Of a stretch of 45,600 nucleotides of DNA, positions 1 to 8,366 are shown piece by piece. Within the stretch, counting starts at the first letter, position 1; each line of letters begins with the position of its first letter. The notes beneath the pieces were generated by a model. It saw only the letters and a program-made list of their open reading frames with translations. It did no database searches and had not been told where the DNA came from. The DNA comes from CAYVTZ01 sp964454685 (GTDB lineage: Bacteria > Bacillota > Clostridia > Christensenellales > Christensenellaceae). The DNA is taken from positions 1-45,600 of the forward strand of contig CAYVTZ010000024.1 in the NCBI GenBank assembly GCA_964454685.1. The letters are read 5' to 3'. The position numbers and the translations under genes are program-made.

Positions 1-744
1 CACAAGCATGTGCCTCTGATGGAGGAGAGCCCCATGGAGGCGATCAAAAACAATGTGCTGGGAACGCGTAACGTTTTGCTGGTGGCAGAGGAATTTGGCG
101 TGGAGCGGTTTGTAAATCTATCCACGGATAAGGCGGTGAACCCCACAAACATCATGGGGGCGACCAAGCGCGTGACAGAACTGATGATTCAGCGTTACGC
201 AAAAAACATGCGAATGAAGTGCATGAGCGTTCGGTTTGGCAATGTTCTAGGATCGCACGGCAGCGTGATTCCGCTGATTGAGCGGCAGATCAAACAGGGC
301 GGACCGGTGACGGTCACGCATCCGGAGATCGTACGCTTTTTCATGACGATTCAGGAGGCTTCTCAACTGGTGCTGCAGGCGGGAGCCATGGCAAACAGCG
401 GCGCAATTTATGTACTGGACATGGGAACGCCTGTGCGAATTATGGAGTTGGCGGAGAAGATCATCCGCTTTCACGGCTATGTGCCGGGGGAGGACATGGA
501 GATCAAAATTACGGGACTGCGTCCGGGAGAAAAGCTGTTTGAAGAGCTGACCATGAAGGATGAAGCCAAAGGGCTGGAAAAGACGATGAACAACCGGATT
601 TTCAAGCTGGCACCCGTGGAGGATGAACGCACGGACTTCGGCGCGAGCCTGGAGGAAATGACGCGCTGTGCAATCCGCAACGATGGCAAGGCGATTGAAC
701 TGCTAAAGCATCTGGTTCCGGGCTATCAGCCGTGGAAGAGTTGA
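1..744 (+). CDS. CapD/PglF-type nucleotide-sugar 4,6-dehydratase, 3' part
   Basis: Partial gene that enters from the left edge; the frame is open from base 1 (reads HKHVPLMEESP). The fragment carries typical extended-SDR features of the CapD/FlaA1/PglF family: the AxKHVPLME-type motif, the NNVLGT helix, the STDKAVNPTNIMG segment with Met in place of the usual catalytic Tyr, and the following Lys-Arg. Family members are membrane-anchored enzymes that convert UDP-GlcNAc to a 4-keto-6-deoxy sugar nucleotide; the membrane and NAD-binding parts would lie left of the window. It is the first gene visible in the polysaccharide locus, and the phosphatase gene follows about 20 bases later. Substrate is inferred from the family. 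The GTG at 10 is not a real start. Confidence 0.9.
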   Translation, partial: HKHVPLMEESPMEAIKNNVLGTRNVLLVAEEFGVERFVNLSTDKAVNPTNIMGATKRVTELMIQRYAKNMRMKCMSVRFGNVLGSHGSVIPLIERQIKQGGPVTVTHPEIVRFFMTIQEASQLVLQAGAMANSGAIYVLDMGTPVRIMELAEKIIRFHGYVPGEDMEIKITGLRPGEKLFEELTMKDEAKGLEKTMNNRIFKLAPVEDERTDFGASLEEMTRCAIRNDGKAIELLKHLVPGYQPWKS

Positions 745-764
745 AAGATCAGGGGAGAGACACA

Positions 765-1496
765 GTGAACAAGATGAGACGGGTGGACCTGCATACTCAT
801 ATATTGCCGGGCATAGACGATGGCGCGCGGGATATGCAGGAGAGCATCGAAATGGCAAAAATAGCAGCGGAAGAAGGAATTACAGACATTGTTTGTACTC
901 CGCACCTGATTGCGGATTATGACGCGGGCATCCGGCTTGCCGAGGAGCGCCGCGCGGAATTGAGCGCACAGCTTGCGCGGCAGAATATTCCGGTACGGCT
1001 GCATAAAGGGTATGAGGTTTTTTTGAACCAGTGCTTTTTGGATTACAGAACGCCGGAGAAACTGACGATTGGGCATAGCAATCATATTTTGGTGGAGATG
1101 AATTTTGAACAAATGCCGGAGGACTTTGACGAGTTTTTGCATTTGATGCGTGTGAGCAAGCTGATGCCGATACTGGCGCATCCGGAGCGATATCGCTTTC
1201 TTTGGAAGGACTTCGGGCTGTGCAAGAGCATGCGCGAGCGGGGCATACTCTTTCAAATGAATGCCGGAAGCATACTGGGGATGTATGGGCCGATGGCGCA
1301 GAAAATGGCAAAAAAGATGCTGAAAAGAGGCATGGTGGATTTGATTGGCACGGACGCGCACAGCACACAAAAGCGCGCGCCTTGGATCCGGGAGAGCCTG
1401 GAATTTTGCGAAAAAAAGTTTGGGGTGGAGACGGTGAAAGTCATACATCAAAACAGTATGGCTTTGATAGTAACGGAAGGCAACGGTAAGGAGTAA
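765..1496 (+). CDS. cpsB: CpsB/YwqE-type PHP-domain protein-tyrosine phosphatase
   Basis: About 243 residues. Metal-binding PHP motifs are visible in order: HTHILPGIDDG near residue 9, TPH near 45, HPERY near 147 and GTDAHS near 204. In capsule loci this Mn-dependent phosphatase dephosphorylates the autokinase CpsD and so tunes polymer length and export. I chose GTG 765 because AGGGGAG lies at a good distance before it; an in-frame GTG at 732 has no ribosome site and would overlap the previous gene. It is followed within two bases by the Wzz-like gene, as expected for a cpsB-cpsC-cpsD cluster. Confidence 0.88.
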   Translation: MNKMRRVDLHTHILPGIDDGARDMQESIEMAKIAAEEGITDIVCTPHLIADYDAGIRLAEERRAELSAQLARQNIPVRLHKGYEVFLNQCFLDYRTPEKLTIGHSNHILVEMNFEQMPEDFDEFLHLMRVSKLMPILAHPERYRFLWKDFGLCKSMRERGILFQMNAGSILGMYGPMAQKMAKKMLKRGMVDLIGTDAHSTQKRAPWIRESLEFCEKKFGVETVKVIHQNSMALIVTEGNGKE

Positions 1497-1498
1497 AG

Positions 1499-2173
1499 AT
1501 GGAACTAACATTACGGGACTTTGGTAAGATTCTGAAAAAAAGCTGGATCATTCTAGTGATTTTTACGATTCTGGGAGGTTTGGCAGGAAATCTGATTTCG
1601 GAATATCTGATCAGCAAAAAATATCAGGCGTCGGCAATGATCATAGTCAGCTCGATTGGCAGTGCTGCAGGGGCGGACAACTCTCAAATGACGATCAACG
1701 ACTACAACCTGAATACCAAGCTGGTAAATTCTTACAGTGTCCTGTGTAAATCGGAACGGATTTTGTCGCAGGTGAAGGAAAAATTATCGCTGAACACGGA
1801 CTTGAAAGAGCTTTCCGACATGATCGACGTTTCCTCACAAAAAGACACGGACATCATCAAGATTGCGGTAACGGATACGTCTCCGCAGTTTGCGCAGTCA
1901 GTTGCGAACACGCTGGTAGATGTGTTCCAAGAGGAAGTCATGAAGATCATGAAAATGGACAATGTGCAGATCATCGACTATGCGAGTCTGCCCACCGAGC
2001 CGGTGAGCCCCAATGTGATGCAGAATTCGGTCATCGGCGCGCTGATTGGCTTTGTGCTGGCGCTGATTATCGCAATCATCCGGTATGTGATGGATGATAC
2101 GGTCAAGAATGACGACATCATCACCGAGATCATGGGCGTACCTGTGATTGGCAACATACCGAAGTTTAACTAA
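1499..2173 (+). CDS. cpsC: Wzz/YveK-family polysaccharide co-polymerase (kinase modulator)
   Basis: 224 residues with the classic layout of chain-length regulators: short cytoplasmic N-terminus, a membrane segment around residues 16-36, an extracytoplasmic domain, and a second membrane segment around 176-196 followed by a basic-acidic tail ending in GNIPKF. In this family the tail activates the partner tyrosine kinase encoded next door. Start at 1499 has an AAGGAG site. The kinase gene begins 10 bases after the stop, so the two are surely co-transcribed. Confidence 0.88.
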   Translation: MELTLRDFGKILKKSWIILVIFTILGGLAGNLISEYLISKKYQASAMIIVSSIGSAAGADNSQMTINDYNLNTKLVNSYSVLCKSERILSQVKEKLSLNTDLKELSDMIDVSSQKDTDIIKIAVTDTSPQFAQSVANTLVDVFQEEVMKIMKMDNVQIIDYASLPTEPVSPNVMQNSVIGALIGFVLALIIAIIRYVMDDTVKNDDIITEIMGVPVIGNIPKFN

Positions 2174-2183
2174 GGAGAGACAG

Positions 2184-3062
2184 ATGGATATCGATTTTAA
2201 GAACCAGGCCATCGAGGCATTCAATACAGTCCAGACCAATATCAGCTTCTTGGGCGTGGATAAAAGCATCAAAACCTTGATGGTTACCAGCTCGATCAAG
2301 GGAGAGGGGAAGTCTACCGTTTCCAGTAACGTGGCGAATTCGTACGCATTTGCGGGCAAGCGCGTGCTGCTGGTGGACTGCGATATGCGTAACCCCACGG
2401 TGCATCGGGTGCTGAATCTGGCAAACCGCGAGGGGCTTTCCGAGCTGATCATGCACATGCGCAGTGACCACGCCATCAACAACTATGTGGTGAAGTTCGG
2501 GGAGAACTTTGATGTGGTGACGGCGGGGCATCGACCGCCAAACCCGACCGAGCTGCTGGGCTCCGAACAGATGAAAAATCTGTTGCAACACTTTATGCGG
2601 ATGTATGACTATGTCATTTTAGATACGCCGCCGGTGCTGATTGTGCCGGATGCGATTGCGTTAAGCAAGCACGTGGATGGCATCGTGCAGGTGGTGCGAC
2701 ACGGCTATACCACAAAGGAAGTGCTGGAGGATGCAAAGAAAGCGTGGGAAGTGGCAGGAACCAAACCAACAGCGTGCATCTTAAACTGCATTCCCAATCT
2801 GCAAAAAATGTATTCCTATTACGGATATTACGACTATGTGGATTCCGGCGGAAAGAGCCGCAAATCCAAACACGGGAAAAAAGGCGAAACGCGCACCATG
2901 CCAATGGCGGAGTCCGGCAAACCGCCGGTTTATGATCGCGCAACGCCGGCACCCGCATCTGAAAAGCAGTTGGAGCGTGATGTATTTGAAGCCGAACTGG
3001 CGGCGATCACGCAGCAGGATAAGGATGGGTTAGGCCCTGTAAAGGGAAGGAGAATACGGTAG
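2184..3062 (+). CDS. cpsD: CpsD/CapB-family bacterial tyrosine autokinase
   Basis: 292 residues from ATG 2184, which is preceded by TAAGGAGAGA. Walker A (SIKGEGKST, about residues 37-45), Walker A' (LLVDCDMRNP, about 62-71) and Walker B (VILDTPP, about 146-152) are present. A tyrosine cluster (KMYSYYGYYDYVD) lies near residues 215-228, where the kinase phosphorylates itself. In relatives this cluster is normally the extreme C-terminus; here about 65 further residues follow, rich in Lys/Arg and then Pro/Ala/Glu. That tail has no recognised domain. Role: ATP-dependent control of capsule polymerisation together with the CpsC-like protein. Confidence 0.88.
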   Translation: MDIDFKNQAIEAFNTVQTNISFLGVDKSIKTLMVTSSIKGEGKSTVSSNVANSYAFAGKRVLLVDCDMRNPTVHRVLNLANREGLSELIMHMRSDHAINNYVVKFGENFDVVTAGHRPPNPTELLGSEQMKNLLQHFMRMYDYVILDTPPVLIVPDAIALSKHVDGIVQVVRHGYTTKEVLEDAKKAWEVAGTKPTACILNCIPNLQKMYSYYGYYDYVDSGGKSRKSKHGKKGETRTMPMAESGKPPVYDRATPAPASEKQLERDVFEAELAAITQQDKDGLGPVKGRRIR

Positions 3063-3068
3063 ACATCC

Positions 3069-4412
3069 ATGGAGCAGACATCGCGCAGACAAGAGCAAAC
3101 ATTGCTGTATCGGCAGGAAGCGCCGAAAAACAATAAAACCAAAGTCGTTTTGGTTGTGATTTTGGTACTTGCAGCCGCGATTGCGGTAGCGGGTGTAGTA
3201 TGGATTTTTGCGAATGACACTGCCAAGGCGGAGCTGAATCCGCAACATTTTGTACAGGGCGTTTCGGTATTGGGATGTGATCTTTCCGGTCAAACCATGG
3301 AACAGGCGCAGATTGCGGTGGAGCAGCGGGCGCAGCAAATGATTGCAGACACGGCTGTGACATATCAAGTGGGAGATCAGCAATATTCGATAAGCGGGCA
3401 ACAGGCAGGTATGACTATAGACACACCAACGGCGCTTGCAAGCGCGTTTGCATATGGCAAAAGCGGAGACGAAAAGCAGGATCAGGCAGACGCGCGATAC
3501 GCCGCTGAAAACGGGATCACATTTCCGTGCACGACGGCATTTGACGCGGCAGCGATCCAAACTGAAGTGAATGCACAGATTCCGCCCGCCACAGAGACGG
3601 CAGGAACGGTGTCTTTGAAAAAAACGGCCGACGAAGCGGCACGCACAACGGGATTCGAGATCATACAAAGCGATGCGCAGCCACAGCCAACCTATGACAC
3701 AACACAGCTGGCAAACCAGATTTTACAGGCATTTGAAACAGAATCCGCAGAGTCGGTGATCGCAGTAGAGCGCGAGGGAGATACGCCGCAAACGGCGCAG
3801 TATGAAGAGATCAGCTCTTATCAGACCAAAATTTCCAGCCCGCAACTGGACAGTGCGTACAACATTTGGAAGGCAAGCGATCAGATTAACGGAACCGAGA
3901 TAGCGCCGGGTGCGACATGGTCTATGCGAGAGGCACTGGGCGGAATGGAGGAGCAGAATGGATGGAAGGTGGCAAACGAGCGCTTTGATAAAAACACCAC
4001 GCCCATCGCGGGCGGCGGACTGAACCATTTGGCGTCCACCATCTATGCGGCGGCGCTGCAAGCGGAGCTGGGGATTGATCAGCGTGTGCCACGCGATTTG
4101 GTTGCGACCTATATCGAAGCGGGGCTGGATGCAGATATTTTCTCGCAGGGGAGCGATTTAAAAATTAAAAATGAAACGGATGCCCCCGTTTTTCTGGGAA
4201 TCCGCTGTGATGCGCAAAATGGAACGCTGGACGCAACGGTGGTTGCACCGCAGCAGGAGGGGCAACGCAAGCTGAACACCCAATCCGAGGGCGGAACGGC
4301 GGAGCAACCGCAGGTGACAGTGAACGTATCGCTGACGAAGACGGATGCGGCGGGCAATGTGATAGAAGAAAAGGAGTTATACACCGACACGTATGACGGT
4401 GTTGCCAGATAA
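3069..4412 (+). CDS. VanW-domain membrane-anchored protein
   Basis: 447 residues. A basic N-terminus and one membrane segment (about residues 25-48) are followed by an extracytoplasmic region that resembles the peptidoglycan-binding domain often paired with VanW. The VanW domain itself covers about residues 255-390, with the blocks WSMREALG, NGWKVA, GGGLNHLASTIYAAAL and IEAGLDAD. VanW proteins occur in some vancomycin-resistance clusters but their activity is not established, and most copies are ordinary cell-envelope proteins. It lies 6 bases after the kinase gene and 11 before the sortase gene, so it is part of the same operon. No resistance role is implied. Confidence 0.82.
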   Translation: MEQTSRRQEQTLLYRQEAPKNNKTKVVLVVILVLAAAIAVAGVVWIFANDTAKAELNPQHFVQGVSVLGCDLSGQTMEQAQIAVEQRAQQMIADTAVTYQVGDQQYSISGQQAGMTIDTPTALASAFAYGKSGDEKQDQADARYAAENGITFPCTTAFDAAAIQTEVNAQIPPATETAGTVSLKKTADEAARTTGFEIIQSDAQPQPTYDTTQLANQILQAFETESAESVIAVEREGDTPQTAQYEEISSYQTKISSPQLDSAYNIWKASDQINGTEIAPGATWSMREALGGMEEQNGWKVANERFDKNTTPIAGGGLNHLASTIYAAALQAELGIDQRVPRDLVATYIEAGLDADIFSQGSDLKIKNETDAPVFLGIRCDAQNGTLDATVVAPQQEGQRKLNTQSEGGTAEQPQVTVNVSLTKTDAAGNVIEEKELYTDTYDGVAR

Positions 4413-4423
4413 CAGGAGAAGAG

Positions 4424-5230
4424 ATGGAACAACAACCCAATCAAAAAAGGAAGAAGCTGATCGTCCTGCTCATCGTATTGCTGATTGTGATCGTGTTGTG
4501 CGCGGTGGGACTGGTGTTGAACGCAATGCAGCAGCAGCGCGCGGCCGAGGCGCAAAAGCATATTCAGGAAGTGGCGCAACCGGAGATACAGAGTACACCT
4601 GCACCGACACAACAGGTGCAACAAGCGGAACCGACTGCCAGCAAGCGACCGGACATCCCGATCGATTTTGAAGCGCTGCGTCAGGAGAATATGGATATCT
4701 ACGCATGGATCGAGATTCCCGGCACGCAAATCAAACTGCCCATTGTGCAGAACGCGTTGGATGACGCTTATTATCTGACGCATAATCTGGCGGGGCAGGA
4801 ATCGCCGGAGGGCGCAATCTATACGGAATTGCTGAACAGCAAGGATTTTTCCGACCCCAATACGGTGATCTACGGGCACAACATGAAGAATGGTTCCATG
4901 TTTGCGGGGCTGCATCAATATGAGGACAAGGCGTTCTTTGAGAAGAACAATCAGATTGTGATTTACACGCCTGAACGGAAGCTGACCTACCGTATTTTTG
5001 CGGCACACGAGGCAGGAGACGAGCATTTACTGCATGCATACGATTTTAGCAATCCGGCGATATTTGATCAGTATATCGAGGATGTTAAAAACATGCGGGA
5101 TATGCGAGCGAATATTGATTTGGCTACTGAGATCAAAAGCGGAGACAAGATCATTACGCTCTCCACCTGCGTCAAGGGGCAGGATCACAAGAGATATTTT
5201 GTACAGGCGGTATTAGAGACGGATGAGTGA
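4424..5230 (+). CDS. srtB: Class B sortase
   Basis: 268 residues with an N-terminal membrane anchor (about residues 9-28), a Gln-rich linker and a sortase fold. The catalytic triad is readable: His152 in YGHNMKNGSMF, Cys249 in TLSTC and Arg257 in HKRYFV. The YGHNMK and TLSTC blocks are typical of class B. Sortases cleave surface proteins at a sorting motif and join them to the cell wall. A possible local substrate with an SPKTG motif is encoded at 6462-7034. The stop overlaps the start of the LCP gene by 8 bases, which points to translational coupling. Confidence 0.9.
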   Translation: MEQQPNQKRKKLIVLLIVLLIVIVLCAVGLVLNAMQQQRAAEAQKHIQEVAQPEIQSTPAPTQQVQQAEPTASKRPDIPIDFEALRQENMDIYAWIEIPGTQIKLPIVQNALDDAYYLTHNLAGQESPEGAIYTELLNSKDFSDPNTVIYGHNMKNGSMFAGLHQYEDKAFFEKNNQIVIYTPERKLTYRIFAAHEAGDEHLLHAYDFSNPAIFDQYIEDVKNMRDMRANIDLATEIKSGDKIITLSTCVKGQDHKRYFVQAVLETDE

Positions 5231-6392
5231 CCAGAATGTGTTGATGCGTAAGTCGCCGCATGGGGATAAACGATACAACAAAAGGTATGACAAAAGCAAG
5301 AATTATAACAAGAAGCACCGGATGAGCAAGCGCAAGAGAATTGCCATCATCTGCATTGTGATCGTATGCGCGATACTGGCGGCAGGCGCCGTCTTTGTGG
5401 GATCGCTGATTTTGAACTCACGCACCTACAACGCAAATACGATGTTTCAAAAGAAGGAAAATGCTGCAGTCGCTTCCGCCATGGTCCAACCGGAGACGGA
5501 AGAGCCGGAGCAGGCGAACGACCCGAACCTGATTGTGTTTGGCGGGGAGCAGTATCGGTACAACGAGGACATCATCAACGTTCTGTTTATGGGGGTGGAT
5601 TATACCCAGAACATGGGCGAACATGGGGAGGTGCTGAACGGCGGACAAGCGGATACACTGGTGCTGCTGTCCATCAATACCAAGACCAATAAAATTACGA
5701 TGCTGAATATTCCACGCGACGCCATGACCAAGATCGATATTTACGATCTGAATAAGCAGTTTACAGGCACTAAGGTGGCGCAGATTGCGCTGTCTCATGC
5801 TTATGGCGATGGCGCAGAGTTGAGTGACGCGTTGAGTGTGAAGGCGGTGAGCAACTTGTTCTATGGGCTGCCCATCTATCGTTATATCCGGCTGAATATT
5901 GCAGGGGTACCGGATGCGGTGGACCTGATGGGCGGCATCGATGTGACGCTCGCGCAGGAGGACACGATTGACGGAAAAAAATACAAAGCAGGAGAGCAGG
6001 TGCATCTGAATGGAGCGTCTGCCAAGCGATATGTGCAGCAGCGCGATTCCGATGTAATGGACTCGAACCTGGGACGCATGACGCGACAGACCAGCTTCCT
6101 CAAAAGTTTCTTTGAGGCAATGAAGGGGAAAATGAAGGAAAATCCGCTCTTTCCGGTTACGCTGTATCAGCAAATCGGTCAATATGCGTTTTCAGATATG
6201 TCTCTTACGGAGATGGCTTATGTGGCGCGGATGGCGCTGGAATCCGGCTTGAAGGATGAAAACATCTTTACCGTGCCGGGTAATATGCAGCAGGGAGAAG
6301 TCTTTGCGGAATACATCGTGGAGGAGGAGGCGTTGTATCAGATGATACTGGACACCTTCTATCTCAAAGAGCCTGCGCAGACGCAGGAATAG
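5223..6392 (+). CDS. LytR-CpsA-Psr (LCP) family glycopolymer ligase
   Basis: 389 residues. A long, very basic cytoplasmic N-terminus (Lys/Tyr/Asn-rich, about 38 residues) precedes one membrane segment (about 39-62) and the LCP domain. Diagnostic stretches are ADTLVLLSINTKTNKI, LNIPRDA, VDLMGGIDV and YVQQRDSD followed by RMTRQTSFL; the Arg and Asp residues there bind the polyprenyl pyrophosphate substrate in known members. LCP enzymes attach capsule or teichoic acid to peptidoglycan, so this gene fits as the final attachment step for the polymer made by the locus. A hairpin follows the stop. Confidence 0.9.
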   Translation: MSDQNVLMRKSPHGDKRYNKRYDKSKNYNKKHRMSKRKRIAIICIVIVCAILAAGAVFVGSLILNSRTYNANTMFQKKENAAVASAMVQPETEEPEQANDPNLIVFGGEQYRYNEDIINVLFMGVDYTQNMGEHGEVLNGGQADTLVLLSINTKTNKITMLNIPRDAMTKIDIYDLNKQFTGTKVAQIALSHAYGDGAELSDALSVKAVSNLFYGLPIYRYIRLNIAGVPDAVDLMGGIDVTLAQEDTIDGKKYKAGEQVHLNGASAKRYVQQRDSDVMDSNLGRMTRQTSFLKSFFEAMKGKMKENPLFPVTLYQQIGQYAFSDMSLTEMAYVARMALESGLKDENIFTVPGNMQQGEVFAEYIVEEEALYQMILDTFYLKEPAQTQE

Positions 6393-6401
6393 CGTTAGTT
6401 A

Positions 6402-6427
6402 CATGCCACTCCTTCGGGGGCGGCATG
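6402..6427 (+). terminator. Hairpin after the LCP gene
   Basis: CATGCC and GGCATG enclose a GC-rich core that folds on a TTCG loop. An AT-rich stretch follows but there is no clear T-run, so this may be a partial terminator or a processing site between the LCP gene and the small surface-protein gene. Confidence 0.5.
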
Positions 6428-6461
6428 CTAATTAAAATAATAATGGAAGGAGGATATTGAA

Positions 6462-7034
6462 TTGAAAGGTAAAAGAATTGGAGTTGCTGTTGTAGTAATC
6501 GTTCTTTGCTTGGCGATGGCAAGCGTTGGTCTTGCGGCCAGCCCGGTTGGCGGTTCGGTTTCGGCCGTGGACGCAAACGGGAACCCGATGAAGCTTTCGT
6601 TTGGAAGCATTCCGAATGAAAAGGAAATCGTTGGAAAACTGGACGCGGCGAAGGCTCCCGGCAAGCTCGTCTGGCTGTATGAAGTTTCTGCTCCGGATGG
6701 TGCTGAGGCACCGTTCACAGTTACGATCGCAGTCAATGGCGTGAAAGCAGGTGATAGTGTTACGATCGTTCACTACGTAGGTGGTGCATGGGAGTACATT
6801 AAGCCGAGCAGCGTGAGCAATGGACAGGTTGTCTTTTCGGTTGGCTCTTTGAGCCCGATCGGCGTAGTAGTGAATGCTGCTGCTCCGGCACCGGCAGATG
6901 ACACTGCGGCAGGGACAACGAAGTCGCCTAAGACTGGCGAGGCAGACTATGCCATGGTTTTGGCATTGGTTTTGATCGCAGCAGCGGGCGCAGCTTTCTT
7001 CACATGCAGACGTTTGAAAAGCAGCAAAAACTAA
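6462..7034 (+). CDS. Small secreted protein with SPKTG cell-wall sorting signal
   Basis: 190 residues starting at TTG 6462, supported by GGAAGGAGG just before it. The protein has a signal peptide (basic start, hydrophobic stretch, AxA-like end near residue 28), an exported domain of about 120 residues with no recognised family, and a C-terminal sorting signal: SPKTG at 155-159, a hydrophobic segment, then CRRLKSSKN. It is therefore a likely sortase substrate anchored to the wall. The sortase gene lies 1.2 kb upstream in the same direction, though class B enzymes classically prefer NPxTN-like motifs, so another sortase could process it. The gene ends at two hairpins. Confidence 0.75.
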   Translation: MKGKRIGVAVVVIVLCLAMASVGLAASPVGGSVSAVDANGNPMKLSFGSIPNEKEIVGKLDAAKAPGKLVWLYEVSAPDGAEAPFTVTIAVNGVKAGDSVTIVHYVGGAWEYIKPSSVSNGQVVFSVGSLSPIGVVVNAAAPAPADDTAAGTTKSPKTGEADYAMVLALVLIAAAGAAFFTCRRLKSSKN

Positions 7035-7040
7035 TTGAAC

Positions 7041-7064
7041 GCTTTCTGTGTGCACAGAGAAAGC
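7041..7064 (+). terminator. Hairpin directly after the surface-protein gene
   Basis: GCTTTCT and AGAAAGC form a 7-bp stem around a GTGTGCACAG-type loop that is itself partly palindromic. It begins 6 bases after the stop codon. Confidence 0.45.
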
Positions 7065-7066
7065 AC

Positions 7067-7091
7067 GGAGGCCGGCCGTCGGTCGGTCTCC
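7067..7091 (+). terminator. Probable rho-independent terminator
   Basis: An 11-bp stem (starting GGAG, ending CTCC, with two G-T wobbles) with a 3-base loop is followed by AATTTTG. With the preceding hairpin it probably separates the regulatory/attachment genes from the sugar-specific part of the locus. Confidence 0.6.
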
Positions 7092-7168
7092 AATTTTGAG
7101 AAGATGACAGGTGTGAGGGAACACTCAGGGAAATAGTGTATTAGGCACGGATGATATAGGGTGAGGCA

Positions 7169-8365
7169 ATGAGGATAGATTTTTCGCCACCGGATATTTC
7201 GCAGACTGAGATCGATGCAGTTTGTGAAGTGTTGCAATCAGGATGGATTACAACGGGGCGCAAAACAAAAGAATTCGAGGCAGAAATATCACGGTATTGT
7301 GGCACACAAAGGGCGGTATGCCTGAATTCGGCGACGGCGGCGTTGGAACTGACACTGCGACTACTGGGAATTGGTTCGGGGGATGAAGTGATTACCAGTG
7401 CGTATACCTACACGGCAAGTGCTAGTGTAATTGCGCATGTTGGCGCACGCATTGTATTGGTCGACACTGCAAAGGATTCCTTTCATTTGAATTGTGAAGC
7501 GCTGGAACAGGCGATTACCGAGCGGACAAAAGCGATTATTCCAGTAGATATTGCAGGTGTAATGTGCGATTACGAGTGGATTTTTCAGACAGTGGAAGCA
7601 AAACAGCACTTATTTCAACCTGCAAACCGATTGCAGGAGGCGATGGGCAGGATTGCGGTGATTGCAGATGCAGCACATTCTTTTGGGGCATCGAGAATGG
7701 GTAAACGTAGCGGAAGTGTTGCAGATTTCACGTGCTTTTCGTTTCATGCCGTTAAGAATTTAACGACAGGTGAGGGCGGCGCAGTGGCATGGAAAGAAAT
7801 AAAAGGCATCAAGAGCACAGAACTTTATCAGACATATATGTTGCTTTCTTTGCATGGCCAATCAAAGGATGCGCTGGAAAAGACAAAAATAGGGAGCTGG
7901 GAGTATGATATTATTTACCCCGGCTATAAATGCAATATGACAGACATCTGCGCGGCGATTGGTTCAGCGCAGTTGAAGAGATATGACGAAATGTTAGCAA
8001 AGCGCAAGCAGATAATTGAAGTATATGATAGTGGACTAAAGGGGCTATGCATTACGCCGCTGTTACACGATACACCGGAGTATAAATCCAGCGGACACTT
8101 ATATCTGACACGGTTGAGTGGCAAGCAGGAGCAGGAGCGTAACGATTTTATTCAGTTTATGATGGAGCAGGGAATTGCGACGAATGTGCACTATAAGCCG
8201 TTGCCGTTGCACACAGCTTATCGGAATATGGGATTTGACATAGTAGAGTTTCCCAATGCGTATGAAATGTATTGCAACGAAGTGACGTTACCACTGCATA
8301 CGGGGCTCGATGAAGTGAGTGTTCGATTCATAATCAACACGCTGAAGAGTTGGTGCAGGGTCTGA
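7169..8365 (+). CDS. DegT/DnrJ/EryC1-family sugar aminotransferase (PglE-like)
   Basis: 398 residues. It has the fold signature of PLP-dependent nucleotide-sugar aminotransferases: GWITTGRKTKEFE near the start, the NSATAALELTLRLLGIG block, the ADAAHSFGA segment and the PLP lysine at K196 in SFHAVKNLTTGEGGA. Such enzymes aminate C4 of a UDP-4-keto-6-deoxy sugar. With the 4,6-dehydratase at the left edge and the acetyltransferase at 8989 it could make a UDP-diacetamido-trideoxyhexose of the bacillosamine type. That pathway is inferred from neighbours. Start ATG 7169 follows AGGGTGAGG. Confidence 0.85.
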   Translation: MRIDFSPPDISQTEIDAVCEVLQSGWITTGRKTKEFEAEISRYCGTQRAVCLNSATAALELTLRLLGIGSGDEVITSAYTYTASASVIAHVGARIVLVDTAKDSFHLNCEALEQAITERTKAIIPVDIAGVMCDYEWIFQTVEAKQHLFQPANRLQEAMGRIAVIADAAHSFGASRMGKRSGSVADFTCFSFHAVKNLTTGEGGAVAWKEIKGIKSTELYQTYMLLSLHGQSKDALEKTKIGSWEYDIIYPGYKCNMTDICAAIGSAQLKRYDEMLAKRKQIIEVYDSGLKGLCITPLLHDTPEYKSSGHLYLTRLSGKQEQERNDFIQFMMEQGIATNVHYKPLPLHTAYRNMGFDIVEFPNAYEMYCNEVTLPLHTGLDEVSVRFIINTLKSWCRV

Positions 8366-8366
8366 G

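Noticed and set aside
1208..1220. GACTTCGGGC inside the phosphatase gene, like one arm of the element palindrome
   Set aside because: Only one arm is present, in a coding context (KDFGL); no second arm follows. Chance match.
726..1511. Long minus-strand frame (261 codons) opposite the phosphatase gene
   Set aside because: It mirrors the well-supported PHP-phosphatase gene, has no ribosome site and a His/Arg-rich translation typical of a shadow.
3069..4412. VanW-domain protein as glycopeptide resistance
   Set aside because: No vanHAX-type genes are present; VanW domains are widespread in Clostridia cell-envelope proteins.
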